This document shows positions 1-11,195 of a DNA stretch of 64,000 bases, piece after piece; the stretch's first letter is position 1, and each line of letters starts with the position of its first letter. The notes under the pieces are model-generated. The model was not told the DNA's origin and made no database searches. It saw only the letters and a list, made by a program, of their open reading frames with translations. Origin of the DNA: Temnothorax longispinosus (taxonomy: Eukaryota > Arthropoda > Insecta > Hymenoptera > Formicidae). The position numbers were made by a program, and so were the translations under genes. Location of the stretch: assembly GCF_030848805.1 (NCBI RefSeq), contig NC_092368.1:186001-250000 (forward strand), given 5' to 3'.

Positions 1-5
1 CATTT

Positions 6-27
6 ACCGGTTACACATCGGCGCGCT
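6..27 (+). repeat. 22-bp dispersed repeat, copy 1
   Basis: ACCGGTTACACATCGG followed by CGCGCT matches 5572-5592 except for one substitution and one missing G. Because it lies at the window edge, the match may extend further left. Confidence 0.75.
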
Positions 28-200
28 CTTTCTTCGTCCTCACTCTCCCGGCCTCTTTCGACATGGTCCGAGTATAAAGGGAACTTCTTCACCTACGTCC
101 GTACGACGAAAACGTGGCGCGGCATGCGTTCACTCAAAGAGTTTTCCCATGAACGCGAACGCTGATGTAAAGAGCAAAATAAAGGACGGGAAAGAAGGAT

Positions 201-245
201 AGGGAGGGGAGGGGAGGGAAGAAAGAGGGAAGGAGAGAGAGAGAA
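201..245 (+). other. Homopurine run with G-quadruplex motif
   Basis: 45 bp of uninterrupted purines. Positions 202-218 read GGG-A-GGGG-A-GGGG-A-GGG, a four-run G-tract with single-base loops, the arrangement known to give very stable intramolecular quadruplexes. Confidence 0.9.
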
Positions 246-2020
246 TTGTGAGAAAACATGTAGGAAAGCGGAACGAGCCAACGAAATCGTGTTCTTTAAG
301 TTTCCTTTCGCAGCATGCCGAGCCTTCACTCTTTTGACCGGTCATCCGATACGGAGATCCCAGCATTCGTTTTTAGTCGGAGACGAGCGTGGGCTTCTGG
401 AGTATCCAGCTAAACCGCTCGCAGAAACTATTGCGACCGCAAGCAAAAAAACAAATGACTCCGCGATATTTCGCGCAAAAATCCTAATAGAAGTGGAAAT
501 CGCGTTCCTTGCAATTTAGTACTCTTAGCAAGAATGTCACACGCGATTTAATATTCTTGTGATTTACAGTTCAAGCATATTGCAAGACTTTGTTCTTGTA
601 ATAAAAGAAGAGTAGAAAAAAAGAAATAATTTTTATACACTGCGGGAAAGAGTTCAAGTCAGACTGAATTTTATTTGCAAAATATTTGTCAAATAAAAGC
701 AACGATATATCCGAAAGAAAGAGTACATATTCTTACATTTAATCGCAAGTAACAAAAAGGGTTGCTGCAAAGAGACATTTTGTATAAATAATTTTACGCT
801 TTTTATTTGCTATTTTATTACTTTTCATTCAAACTGGATTATATCAAGGCATTTTATTCTTACGGCACTTTATCTTGAGTGCTCAACCGAGTCCATCTTT
901 TGCAAAAGATGCGTTTGAGACGCGATATAAATAGTTTAACAGGGACTACGCGGAGATACGTGAGAAACTGTTAAGTGACGGGTAGTAAAAACTGAATGAC
1001 GTCAGACAATCGGAAAGATCCGCGTGCGACCCTAAAACTGTACGGTTATTTATTGCGGAGTGAGCGGTAGCGGATGCGTCTGCGGTGTATACGTGAAGAA
1101 GTATACCGCTCGCCTTTATCGGGAATGTTTATGTGCTCGGATTATAGCCGGCGGGAAATTGGCCCCTGACCCAAAAGCTACGCGTGTTTTTGATCGACTA
1201 CTTTAAGGTTGCCATCCCTCAAGAGATGGACGGCTACCCGCGACACAAAGATAAAACTAGCACCCCGCTTTCATTGTCTTGCCTTTCTTCTCTTTTATTA
1301 TTTTTTTTTGCTGGAGAGTTATGCGAAGTGGTACACCGTTAAATTACATAGTGCGTCACGGTCTGCGGTCGAGATTACGCGCGATGGCGAAGAGATCTGC
1401 TCGGTCTGCAATATCGCTAATGGCTGCGAATTGCACGAACAATAAAATAAACAATGGTGCACTTTGCACTAAATAACAACTTTGAGAGCCGTCCATAATG
1501 CACGTGGAACTGATAGTCGGAAAATTCAATTCAATTGCTATCTTACTGCCATTAGCTGAAAAAAAACCAGGGAAGTCGTATCCCAAAAATTTGCGCCGGT
1601 TGCACGATAGATCCCGGGAATCCTATTTATCGCTTCTCGGCTTTCTTTTACCTCCTACATACGTGACGTCAAAGCTAGACATCGTATATCGATGTTCGCT
1701 TTTATAGGACATCTAAAAATATTTCTGGGTCATTGTCCGCCAGTGTTTCGTTCCTCCTCGTAATAACCGAGCGCGAAGTGGAGTTTTGAGCGCCACGCTG
1801 GCAGAAAATGCAGTTTTATACGAACACTTTTCGTCCGTACTTGCGGGCGGGAAGAGCCTTCAAAATGGCACGGACACGGTTTTTTTTTTTTTACTATCGT
1901 ACATACGAGCTCGTAAAAGAGCGCGAAGGAGACTCGACGATTACGACGTCTACGGCCACCGACAAAGTCGGACGTTAAGTGTTCAAAGCGGATACTCTTC
2001 GCGTGACTTACAATCCCAAT

Positions 2021-2113
2021 ATGGCGATCCGGTTACAAGCGGATCGTATTGCGGGAATTTTTAGGGCCGGCCACCTTACTGTGCGCCAGATTACTCGACA
2101 ATTACAAAGGTAA
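2021..2113 (+). pseudogene. Short helix-turn-helix-like frame, possible transposase remnant
   Basis: A 30-codon ATG frame ends at TAA 2111-2113. It contains DRIAGIFRAGHLTVRQITRQ, which has the spacing of a helix-turn-helix: amphipathic helix, Gly turn, second helix. It resembles the N-terminal DNA-binding helices of Tc1/mariner-type transposases. No second DNA-binding helix, GRPR-like hook or DDE catalytic segment follows, and no terminal inverted repeats are evident. At this length chance similarity is quite possible. Confidence 0.15.
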
Positions 2114-2612
2114 TCCGCCGTTTGTTTGGACATCGCGTGACGGGAAAGGAACGATATTTTAGTGGTAGGTCATGCGTATAATTTCGGCGAAATTAATGTT
2201 TACTCTCGACACCATTGCTGTTGCCTCTGGGCGTTTTCGGATAGCGTGGCTACTATCCGAAGAAAATAGAGAGGTCGGAAGAAGGGTGAGGTATTCAGGC
2301 AGAAATTCCAGCAATAGAATTTTTGTTGCGAAGGCATTAGGTACGTCATTGGCACGAAAAAGTCATCGTGTCGCGCCACTCCTCAGCTTGCGGCTGTATT
2401 GCATCGAGTTATTATACGTTCGATGGCCTCAGTATCGGCCTCGTAAATACTTGATTAGGTAAAGGACTACGTGGAAGCCCTTTCTTTCCTCGCGCACGGG
2501 TATAGCGCGATAAGGCAACATGGAGAATACAGTAGCGTGCGTGAAGACAGTAAATATTTCCCGCGAAGCATAAAACGCGATACGCGTCCCGCCTGGTTAC
2601 GTTCGTATGGGG

Positions 2613-2628
2613 CTTTAAATAAAGCGAT
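2613..2628 (+). repeat. 16-bp dispersed repeat, copy 1
   Basis: CTTTAAATAAAGCGAT is identical to 3356-3371. Similarity continues imperfectly for roughly 40 bp around the core (GTAT/GTAG upstream, AATT and GRRGAG downstream). Confidence 0.75.
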
Positions 2629-2828
2629 GAATTTAGTCAGAAGAGGGTAGGCGCCAAGTTCTCCTTGGCCTTTAAGTAAAATCTCCGTTGAACTAGAAGG
2701 GAAGATTTATGCGACGTTTAAATCAGTAAATAGTTTCACGGTGGATAATCCTTTTTGCTACAGGAGAGAAGCGCCTGTTTTCCTCTCTCTACCTACAACC
2801 ACCGATCTCACCTTCCCCTGTCCGAGAA

Positions 2829-2851
2829 GAGAGAGAGAGAGAGAGAGAGAG
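2829..2851. repeat. (GA)11 microsatellite
   Basis: A perfect GA repeat followed by a G-rich purine tail (GGGGGAGGAGGGAAG) to about 2866. Confidence 0.95.
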
Positions 2852-3355
2852 GGGGAGGAGGGAAGTAAAGGAGAGCGCATTTTAATGTGGGCACGATTTA
2901 CAGCGCGAGTATTATCTTCATTAGCGTGCTCCGTCCTGACATTTTCCAGCTGTAATAATTACTTAAAGCATTATTTCGCGCCGCGTAATCTCTTCGCCTT
3001 CCAAGGTTTCTCAATCTCGCTCTTAATACCTAGCCAACAGCGGGTATTCCACGTGAGATATCGTCGATGGAAGTTGTTTCGATCTCGCCACGAACAAAGC
3101 TACAAATAGTGTTGTTAACCGAAACAAATTACTTTCTGTCTACGAATAGGGGAGCTTCATTCCACGTTATCATGTACCAGGTGGTGCCCAAGGTGCAAGG
3201 GATTCCAAGCAAGATTAATGCTTCGGAAGATGCGCGGGGGCTTTCAAAGGATGATAACTCATAGAAGGGGCGGCGCGCTGGCGTGTAACGTGCCACTAAA
3301 TTGTACTCGCGGTGGAAAAGTGGATATGTCAACCGTCTCGTTAGCTTGTAGTGGC

Positions 3356-3371
3356 CTTTAAATAAAGCGAT
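3356..3371 (+). repeat. 16-bp dispersed repeat, copy 2
   Basis: Second copy of CTTTAAATAAAGCGAT, 743 bp downstream of the first and in the same orientation. Confidence 0.75.
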
Positions 3372-4514
3372 AAATTCGCCGGAGGAGTTCATGACCTCAT
3401 GCATCCTAGAGCGATGCGCTGCCTCTCTCTACCTCCGCGCTTCTCCGTTTCTCCTTGCAGCTTTTTATAAGCGCGATTGCTCGCTTGGCATTCTTTAACC
3501 ACGGAAAATATATGCACGTTGCGAAGTCTCTCGAAGGTAATACATTTTTTTACCAATCTGTGTGTACGGCGTAAAATACTCAAGTTGACGGCGGGTTCGG
3601 GAAGAAGAAGCGGATTGGCCGCGAAACGTTTGCGAATAGGCCTGTGGAAGTCCGATGGAAAAAATTCAACGCGTAAAAAAAAATTTCGCGTCGGACAGAA
3701 ATAATACCTTTCCCCTCTGCCCCTCTCCCCCAAATGGAGATTTAGAGACCTGTGATTCATGGAGATAGGTAGAGCTCTAATTTCTATTGTTCCTGGGACG
3801 GTGGAACCGCGGAGGAAGCCAGGTGCCCGCACATATACCTTTACATGCATACACATCGTCTCGAAACGACTTCCACCGGGTGGCGAGTAATAGCTCCGCT
3901 GGCCGGTAGATTAAAACGCCCGCGGGTTTCCGGCCGTTTCGTCGCCATTTATATTCGTCTACATGAGGCTCCTGGTGAAACGTGTCAGGCATTGCATATG
4001 TGACCGATCCCCGGGAACTCCTGACGCATTTTCAGCCCGCCAGCAGCTTGCGAGCGAGTCGGCTCGTCGCAACGGACAGTTTAAAGCTTACCGCGGCGTG
4101 TCCTACGTCGGTAATCCTCTCAATTTACTTCTCGTTATTGTGTACGTCCCGCACGACTGTTTTCCCTCGACGCGACGTCCCGGACGAGGTCCTTTTAATT
4201 CCTCGCGTTCTCTGCTCGGCGACCGTACTCGTCTCCGCACAAGGAAAGATTCCCTTCATCGAGCAGCGCTCGTTCGTTTTAAAGCGCTGGTCTCAATTAG
4301 GCGCATCCAGCGCAGCCATTGGCGTATATCTACATTTTTTAAATTTTTATATCCCCTGTATTGCCATATGCGAAACGACCGGCCGGGACTTTTAATAAGC
4401 CCGGAGCTCTCGCGGCCAGCTGGAGGCATACGAGCGTTGTAATGAACCATTAAAACTGAGCGGAAGGATCGGAAGATCTCCCAGAATCGAAAGACGTACT
4501 TTATTTCAAAGTGG

Positions 4515-4517
<3 letters not shown>

Positions 4518-4607
<90 letters not shown>
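4518..4607. repeat. (GA)45 microsatellite, 90 bp uninterrupted
   Basis: A perfect GA dinucleotide repeat of about 45 units. It is the longest perfect simple repeat in the window, and its perfection suggests a young, length-variable locus. It generates an artificial Ser-Leu repeat frame on the minus strand. Confidence 0.98.
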
Positions 4608-4610
<3 letters not shown>

Positions 4611-5571
4611 ACAAAGACCAAAGATCCCTTGCCATTGTATAATTGGATTTGAAAGTAAATTATACGCGGTATATACATATACTCGGCTCGGGTTTGTCTT
4701 CTATTTGGCGAGATCTCGCCTTTTAACGCGGTGGGCTATAATTACAATCTCGCGCATACAGATTAGTGCGCAGATATTTCCGTTTCATCGTGCGACCGTG
4801 GCGGCTTCGATTTTGACGAGTTGAACTTCCAGCGGGAATCGACTAACAATAAGTACCACAGCTCGCACAGTTTTATACGGCCTCGTTTCGTCCAGTTCCC
4901 ACTTACGATTCTTCGACTGTCTCTGCGAATTCGTAACTTTTTGCACGCGCGGCTGAGGTTCCTAGCGTTACACGTCGAGTTATGAGATACCAAGTTGGTC
5001 CGTGTACGCGTAAAAGTTTTCGAGTGCATTCGAAGTTTGAAAAACACGTGACGCGCGTACTGTACCGCAATTCGATGACGGCGTTGCGAACCGAGAGAAC
5101 ATTTCTCTGTCCCCGTTAATTAATTTAGCTGAATTGCGAGCGAACGGTAATGGTGGACATTTGCCGGCCTGCCAGCTCGATAGTGAAACGACGAGCGCCA
5201 GCTTCTCAAGTCACTCGAGTGGACAAACGTAACGCCTGTAATTACGGAATACGAACGATCGGATCGATTAATTGTCAGGATTGAAAGCACATTTGTGTTG
5301 AGCTTATTTAAATATTGCCAATTCGCGTGATGGAAATAACGAGGCGTGCAATGCACTGGCAATTAAATACAGATACCGCAGGCTAAACATGGAACGAACG
5401 CCGGAGATCAAACACATTCGCTCGTCATCGGAACGTTGCGATAAAGTGCAGTCTGCGTAATCGATTTTCATATCAAATACCACGGTATTTTATGCACGTC
5501 CACGTTGACGCTCCAAAATTCATCCCGGCATAATTAGCCACTTTAGCGTACAAATAACTGCTGCGCTTTTG

Positions 5572-5592
5572 ACCGGTTACATATCGCGCGCT
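5572..5592 (+). repeat. 22-bp dispersed repeat, copy 2
   Basis: ACCGGTTACATATCGCGCGCT is the near-identical partner of positions 6-27, in the same orientation. Confidence 0.75.
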
Positions 5593-6774
5593 GCAAATTA
5601 ATTTTGGAAAAATGGTTACGTCTGGCTAATCAGCGAATATCGATGGTGCTTTCGTGCGAAAGGGGTGAAAAAAATAACTCTTAAAATGCTAAGTATTTTA
5701 TCTATTCGGATCGTTTATAATCTGTTCACGTAAGCGCATGCACATTAAGACATGTTCATTCCGTATCAAAATGTCTATTTGATGCAATATTCTTCCCCCA
5801 GGCATTTACTTTCAACAGATTCATGTGCACAAATTATCTGCGAAACTCAAATTTGACGATGGCGATTACTACATCGTATCTTTGATCTGTATAATCTTTA
5901 GAAGACGCGTTGCAACATTGATTACATGATCTATATTACACCGAATTTCCATTTGATTAATTCGAAATAGATGTAAATTACACTTCTTGATCTAATATTG
6001 GTTGGTTACATGTTCCGCAAACCCGCAATAAAATCAGAACTTGAGATATAGCAATGAAGATATTCGACATTCATTAAATTCGACAGTATGATGGTGCTCA
6101 TTCATTCTTTTTCGTATGGAAAAGTAGAACGGATAAAAAAAAAAGAAATAAGACAATACGCGAGTCAGAGTGTCTATTTCAAGACTTAATATATATTAAA
6201 CAGATTTAGGTTTTCTCATCTTCTGAACGTGCATTCATTTTTTATTCGGTACATTGATTTTTCGAGTTTACGCTATCGCGTTGTGATGGTCCTATAACAA
6301 AGTTTGGGTTCGTTCATTTTTTTTTAGATCCGCTTGTGTGCTCCTATCGACAATGTCGTATATTCTCGTTGACGGTGTAGGGTGCCAAGGTTCGACAAGA
6401 AATTTTCAGGGACTCGGAGTATTGGAGGTATATCGTCGCCTTACCCCTATCACACTCCTACGAACAGGATTCGCGGCAGAAGGCAGTGCTGCTGAATTAT
6501 TAAAGGGAGGTCGACGAGGTTGTCGCTTGTTCGAGTCGAGAGCGACCGTGCTATGAACGCGGAGACAAAGCGCTCGAGTCGTATATACGAGACGCACGTC
6601 ACGATGGTGATTTTAATCGTGCTCGTTGCGGCAAAGTTCCAATATTTGGATCAACTCCATCTTCTCGCCATTGTAGTCGCGATTCTGTCGCTTTGGAAAA
6701 GCTCACCCTTTCACGAAAATAATTTCCTCCTTTCCGCTAAAATTATATAATTTTAACCCGAATCTATGATTGTA

Positions 6775-6803
6775 AGTAGCTGCTGTGATTTGTAGCAGCT
6801 ACT
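6775..6803. repeat. 10-bp inverted repeat
   Basis: AGTAGCTGCT and AGCAGCTACT are perfect arms around a 9-nt loop. Confidence 0.8.
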
Positions 6804-9800
6804 CTGCAAAACCTATCTATATATTTTTTCATAAAAGTTTTGTGAATCTTATCTTGTATCTCTTCAAGTTTTTATTGATGGAAATGTTATGTAAATGTCG
6901 ACATTTTAAAAAGAGGCACTCTCGCAGACGTTCAACAAAACGAGGGAGAGTCACTGCCGAACAATCCCGCCTGCATCTAAATCTGCGTTGCGGTCCGTGT
7001 GTGCTCGGTTTTGAAACAAGAACGCGGTGTACGGTCTCGTAGTCGGATGATTCCCACGTCGACCTTTTTAACCGTCGCGGCGTCGGCGTAGTTGCGCATG
7101 ACCGCCTGGTATAGCGCAACGCGTAGTTACAACGCGAGCGACTATTGTTTCTTCCGGACGCGCGTAATAGATTGCACGAATCTAATTTAATCCCTGAGCT
7201 CGCGGGGGCTCCCGAACTCGTTTAGATAAGTGCTGTTAATTACAAGTGCCGCAGTCAACTAATCCTGTCAAATGCGCTTGCGAGATCACTCAGGCGAGCG
7301 AAGGTAACGTCGCGCAAATTACAAACGTCGGCGATACGTTCCTCATGTTGATTCACTATCATTTCCGTGTCAGTGAATTTAATCGGTTTATCGAAACCGT
7401 TCATTAATTTTTCTAAGCGACATGTCAAATATGAAATTAATAAGTACTTTTAAGGATTTTTGACATTCACGTTTCACATACACATATAATTCGAATTTAT
7501 TGAAAAATAAGTTGTACAATATTTAATAATCTCAACATTCTTAATCTGGGCTCATTAAAACGTGTAAGCTACTATGGATTAATTGGAATGTTTCATATTG
7601 CAATCATCTTAAGACTAGAGTTAAACTGTTAAAAACAGCGGACCAAAAACGTTGAGCATCACTGGCGTCTGTAACCTCATTCGTTCACCCGTGTTACACA
7701 CGCGAGATCCCCACGAGTAGCGTGTAGTAACACCTAAACTCTTTTACAGCTGCACTCTGTATCTATCGTTTCAATTACACGATCGCTACATTCCAGGAAA
7801 AATTCCTTCATCGTTTTTAAAATCGTTTTTTTTTTTTAACGGGATAGAGATGTATGTAGCGAGGACGGAAAAAGCTCACCGTACAAATTATACTTTCACG
7901 AGATTCATCGTACTGCCAATATAAATACCAAAGTTGGTTGACTTAGCTTTTTAATATCTCTTTTTCAAACCTTTATTACAATTATGAGAATATTGGCGGC
8001 TAAAAAAAAAGAAACTATGGTGCTAATAATACTGCGCAAACAAATGTAAAACGGTATCCATAATGCCAAACTAAACTAAATCATTCCAAAAATCTTGCGT
8101 ATAATTTATTAGCATGAGCGTAAAAGCGATTCCGTCCTCCTATATTTGCCGAACGTAAAATATTAACGACCGAGATCCGATAAGATTAATGGTCATCCTA
8201 AATGTGCGATCGCGTGCAACGTTTGCAGAGCATTATTTATTAAGGAGCCGGTCAACGGACCGTATTATCCGAGCTTTTTTTCAAGCTTACTTAGGCAGCG
8301 AGGTATAAAATTCATGTCGGAACATTCGTAAGATCGTAGTATTCGATTTTTCTTCCATAAATCCTCGAAGAATAACGATACCCCTTAACGAATCTACGCG
8401 ACCTACGAATCTACGACTTGGCAGGTTGGCGAGTAAGTAGTAACGGGCGACTCTAGTCAGCCAGCCGTGTCATTCTTAATAACGCGCTTATACATAGAAT
8501 GCGCCGGTGCGAACTGCAGCGCGTGTTACGAGTTACGAGTACGCGTGAATTGATGGAACGCAATCTCCGTGCGTCGTGAAAGGAGCTCGAGAAGGTGCCC
8601 TCGAGGGGAGGCACATTCGAGATGGCTTTTGCGAGAAAATATACGAGCGCATGTCAGAAGAAAGAATAGATACAACGTAACTGTTAACGTGACATCAAAG
8701 TCACCCGCGATTTATGTGTTCCCGGACGAGCTCGCGAGAGAGGCGAGTATTAAGCGAGCGGCAAATAACGGCTGAGATGGGAGACGCTGGGTGAGAAACG
8801 CACGCGCGAGAATATCACCCGTGCTCGTGCTCACGGAGGGCGGACGAAAAAAGGAAAGAGGAGAAGCATTAATGACCCGCTCTTTACTAAGAGAGGTGTG
8901 TTTCTCACATACATATAAATCGCGGAAACTAGTAGCAGTAGTACCACGTCGCGCGTAACGTTACTCTTTGTTGTCATGCGGAGAATTCCAGCGTAAGTTT
9001 CGGTGTATAGATATATGGTATCGACTATCGATTAAATATTAAATCTACGAAGGCCCCGTACTTAAACGAGACGCGCCAAGAATCCGCAGTGCGATGATAT
9101 AAATTAAATGAAGATCTACGTGCTGCTTCGCGTAATATCATTTGCGGTACGTTATATTGTTTTTCACAAATTTCATCGCGATAACAAGCATTTCCGATCG
9201 ATGCTTGAACGTATAAATCTCGGTCTAAATCTTTTCAATAGGTCGCTTTCTTGTCCCTTTAAGGCTCTCGAGATGATTTACAGCGGAGACTTGTGTGCGC
9301 GCGTCTGAAAAAGATACTGCGAAAATATACGCGGTGGAATATTTTAGGGCGGACCGATCGTTACCGGTGAAACACACAGCGCGGCCGCGCCATAAACGTC
9401 CCAAATACCGTAATTTACCGCGTTATTCCGTGTGCCCGCCGGGCGTGTTACACAGTAACGGAAGACTAAATAGATATCGAGCGGCCACTCGCACCGACAT
9501 GCACTTTGCCCCGAACTTTTCGTTTGTTGTGCGCGCGCGTGCGGCAGCGTTTTATTTTTCCACGGTATCCCGCGGTAACGACCGTCAACGGTCGTCAATT
9601 TGCAAGAAAAATATTGAAAAAGATATAATTATCCGCGGTGATCGCCGGTGAGGTTTTTTTTACGTGAAAATTACGGGATCGAACGAGCGAACCGCCGGGA
9701 TACACTGCTGATGCGATAGGGCGAGGGGGTTTTAATAAAATTAGTTGGTAAGTTCGGCCAATAAGGTGGCGATGAACGATGTGGTCCCGTATACGTCGCG

Positions 9801-9948
9801 CCCGTGCTGCGTTGGCGATGATAATACCGTTGCAGTAGGGGAGAGGAGGACTGAGGAAGGGGCAGACACGTCGTTGGTTGACGCGAAAATACGAGGCTGC
9901 TCTAGCTGGCAAGTTTCCTGATTAAAGCCGTTAATTTGTAATTAAAGG

Positions 9949-9977
9949 GTGTGTACGCGCGCGCGCGCGCGCGCACG
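9949..9977. repeat. (CG)n tract inside 29 bp of alternating purine-pyrimidine
   Basis: Positions 9956-9974 are pure CG/GC alternation, flanked by GTGTA on the left and ACG on the right, so alternation is unbroken for 29 bp. This is the strongest Z-DNA candidate in the window. A long pure CG repeat is rare in animal genomes with CpG methylation, which fits the high CpG content here. Confidence 0.95.
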
Positions 9978-11173
9978 ACAAACGAGGCTGCCCTTTCCCC
10001 TCGTTTTCGTCCCTCGATGCCAGAATCACCATGACGGACGATGCTGTGCGTTTTGCGATGCAACACGACGCGGCGCGGCGCGGTGCGGCACGGAACTCGC
10101 GCGATTACGTTTCGCTTCCGCGGACCGTAAAATTTAATCTTTCCGGGCCTCGCGCGTTACGCTTCTCGGTCCTTTTTTCTTGTTCCGAACGATGCGCACG
10201 GGCGAACGCCGTGTACAGTTCGCGTCCAAAATCAAAGGGTGCAAATTCAAACGTCAAAAGTTACAAGAGGCACTCCTCTCGCTTATTACCAGCTCGAAAG
10301 ACATTAATCTCTTGATCGTAAAGAACGGAGGGAAAATCGTTGTGACTCTACCACTACGATAGAGCAAACAAACTCGCCGTTCTGCTGCGCCGTCCTCGAA
10401 ATTCCACTATGACATTATTAATCATGGCGCAACCGTTGTTTTTCTCGCGAGACTTTGAATCAACATTCGATCAAACATTGAAAATTGACATCTGCATATC
10501 AACGGTTGTTTTTAAAAAAGGGAAAAATAAACAGATTTTTCCTTTTACGTCCGTGATATCCCGTACACGAGATCGGCGAGATTCTTTATATTCGACGAAA
10601 CATTCTTTTCCGCATCCGTTCTTCGTGCGGTGAGAATTCGGCACGCGGCGGCTCCCGCTTTCCACGCGCACGCTATTCACAACTCGAGGAATCTCCATGT
10701 GTAATCAGAGGATCCTCTCGATACGCGACGTTCGCGTCTTTTTACGGTGGGCGAGACTTAAAGCGGCACGGAGCCCCGTGGAGCTCGAGATTCTGGGCTG
10801 AAAAGCGACGCTCTCGGGGAATCTTGAAGAAGGCGGCGTTTCTGAAAGGAGCACTATCAAGCTCCGAATTATTGATACCGAAGGCTTTCAAAAAGGCATT
10901 CAAGACGGGAGAAGCCGCTCGATCTCGCGTGGCATTAACGACTATCTGCAAATTATGAAAAACGTGAGCTTCACTCGTTTTTCAAAGCTTTAACTGACCT
11001 TTTAATTAATAGTTCTCCCGTTGAAAAAAATTGATTTGCGAAAAATCGAAATAGCCTTAATGTCCCACGCTTTACGAGTTTGATTCATTAAAAGATTAAA
11101 TATAATATAGATAATCGTTTTAATTAAATTGCTACTGGTTTTAGTTTATATAGGTCACAGTTTAATATATTAA

Positions 11174-11195
11174 AATTATTAAACGTTTAATAATT
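11174..11195. repeat. 22-bp perfect palindrome (AT-rich)
   Basis: AATTATTAAAC followed by its exact reverse complement GTTTAATAATT, with no spacer. Confidence 0.9.

Larger units (their letters stand above)
246..4517. other. No gene seen; mixed-composition noncoding DNA
   Basis: An AT-rich, CpG-poor block runs from about 530 to 900. The rest is moderately CpG-rich. All open frames are short and lack recognisable domains, apart from the weak helix-turn-helix-like fragment at 2021-2113. The 16-bp repeat pair and the (GA)11 tract lie here. Confidence 0.6.
4608..9948. other. No gene seen; noncoding DNA
   Basis: Unique sequence alternates with AT-rich blocks (about 5640-6330 and 7380-8110). Frames here are short and their translations look random. 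It contains an inverted repeat at 6775 and the second copy of the 22-bp dispersed repeat. Confidence 0.6.

Noticed and set aside
4256..4678. 140-codon minus-strand frame with a long Ser-Leu repeat
   Set aside because: The repeat is simply the translated (GA)45 microsatellite.
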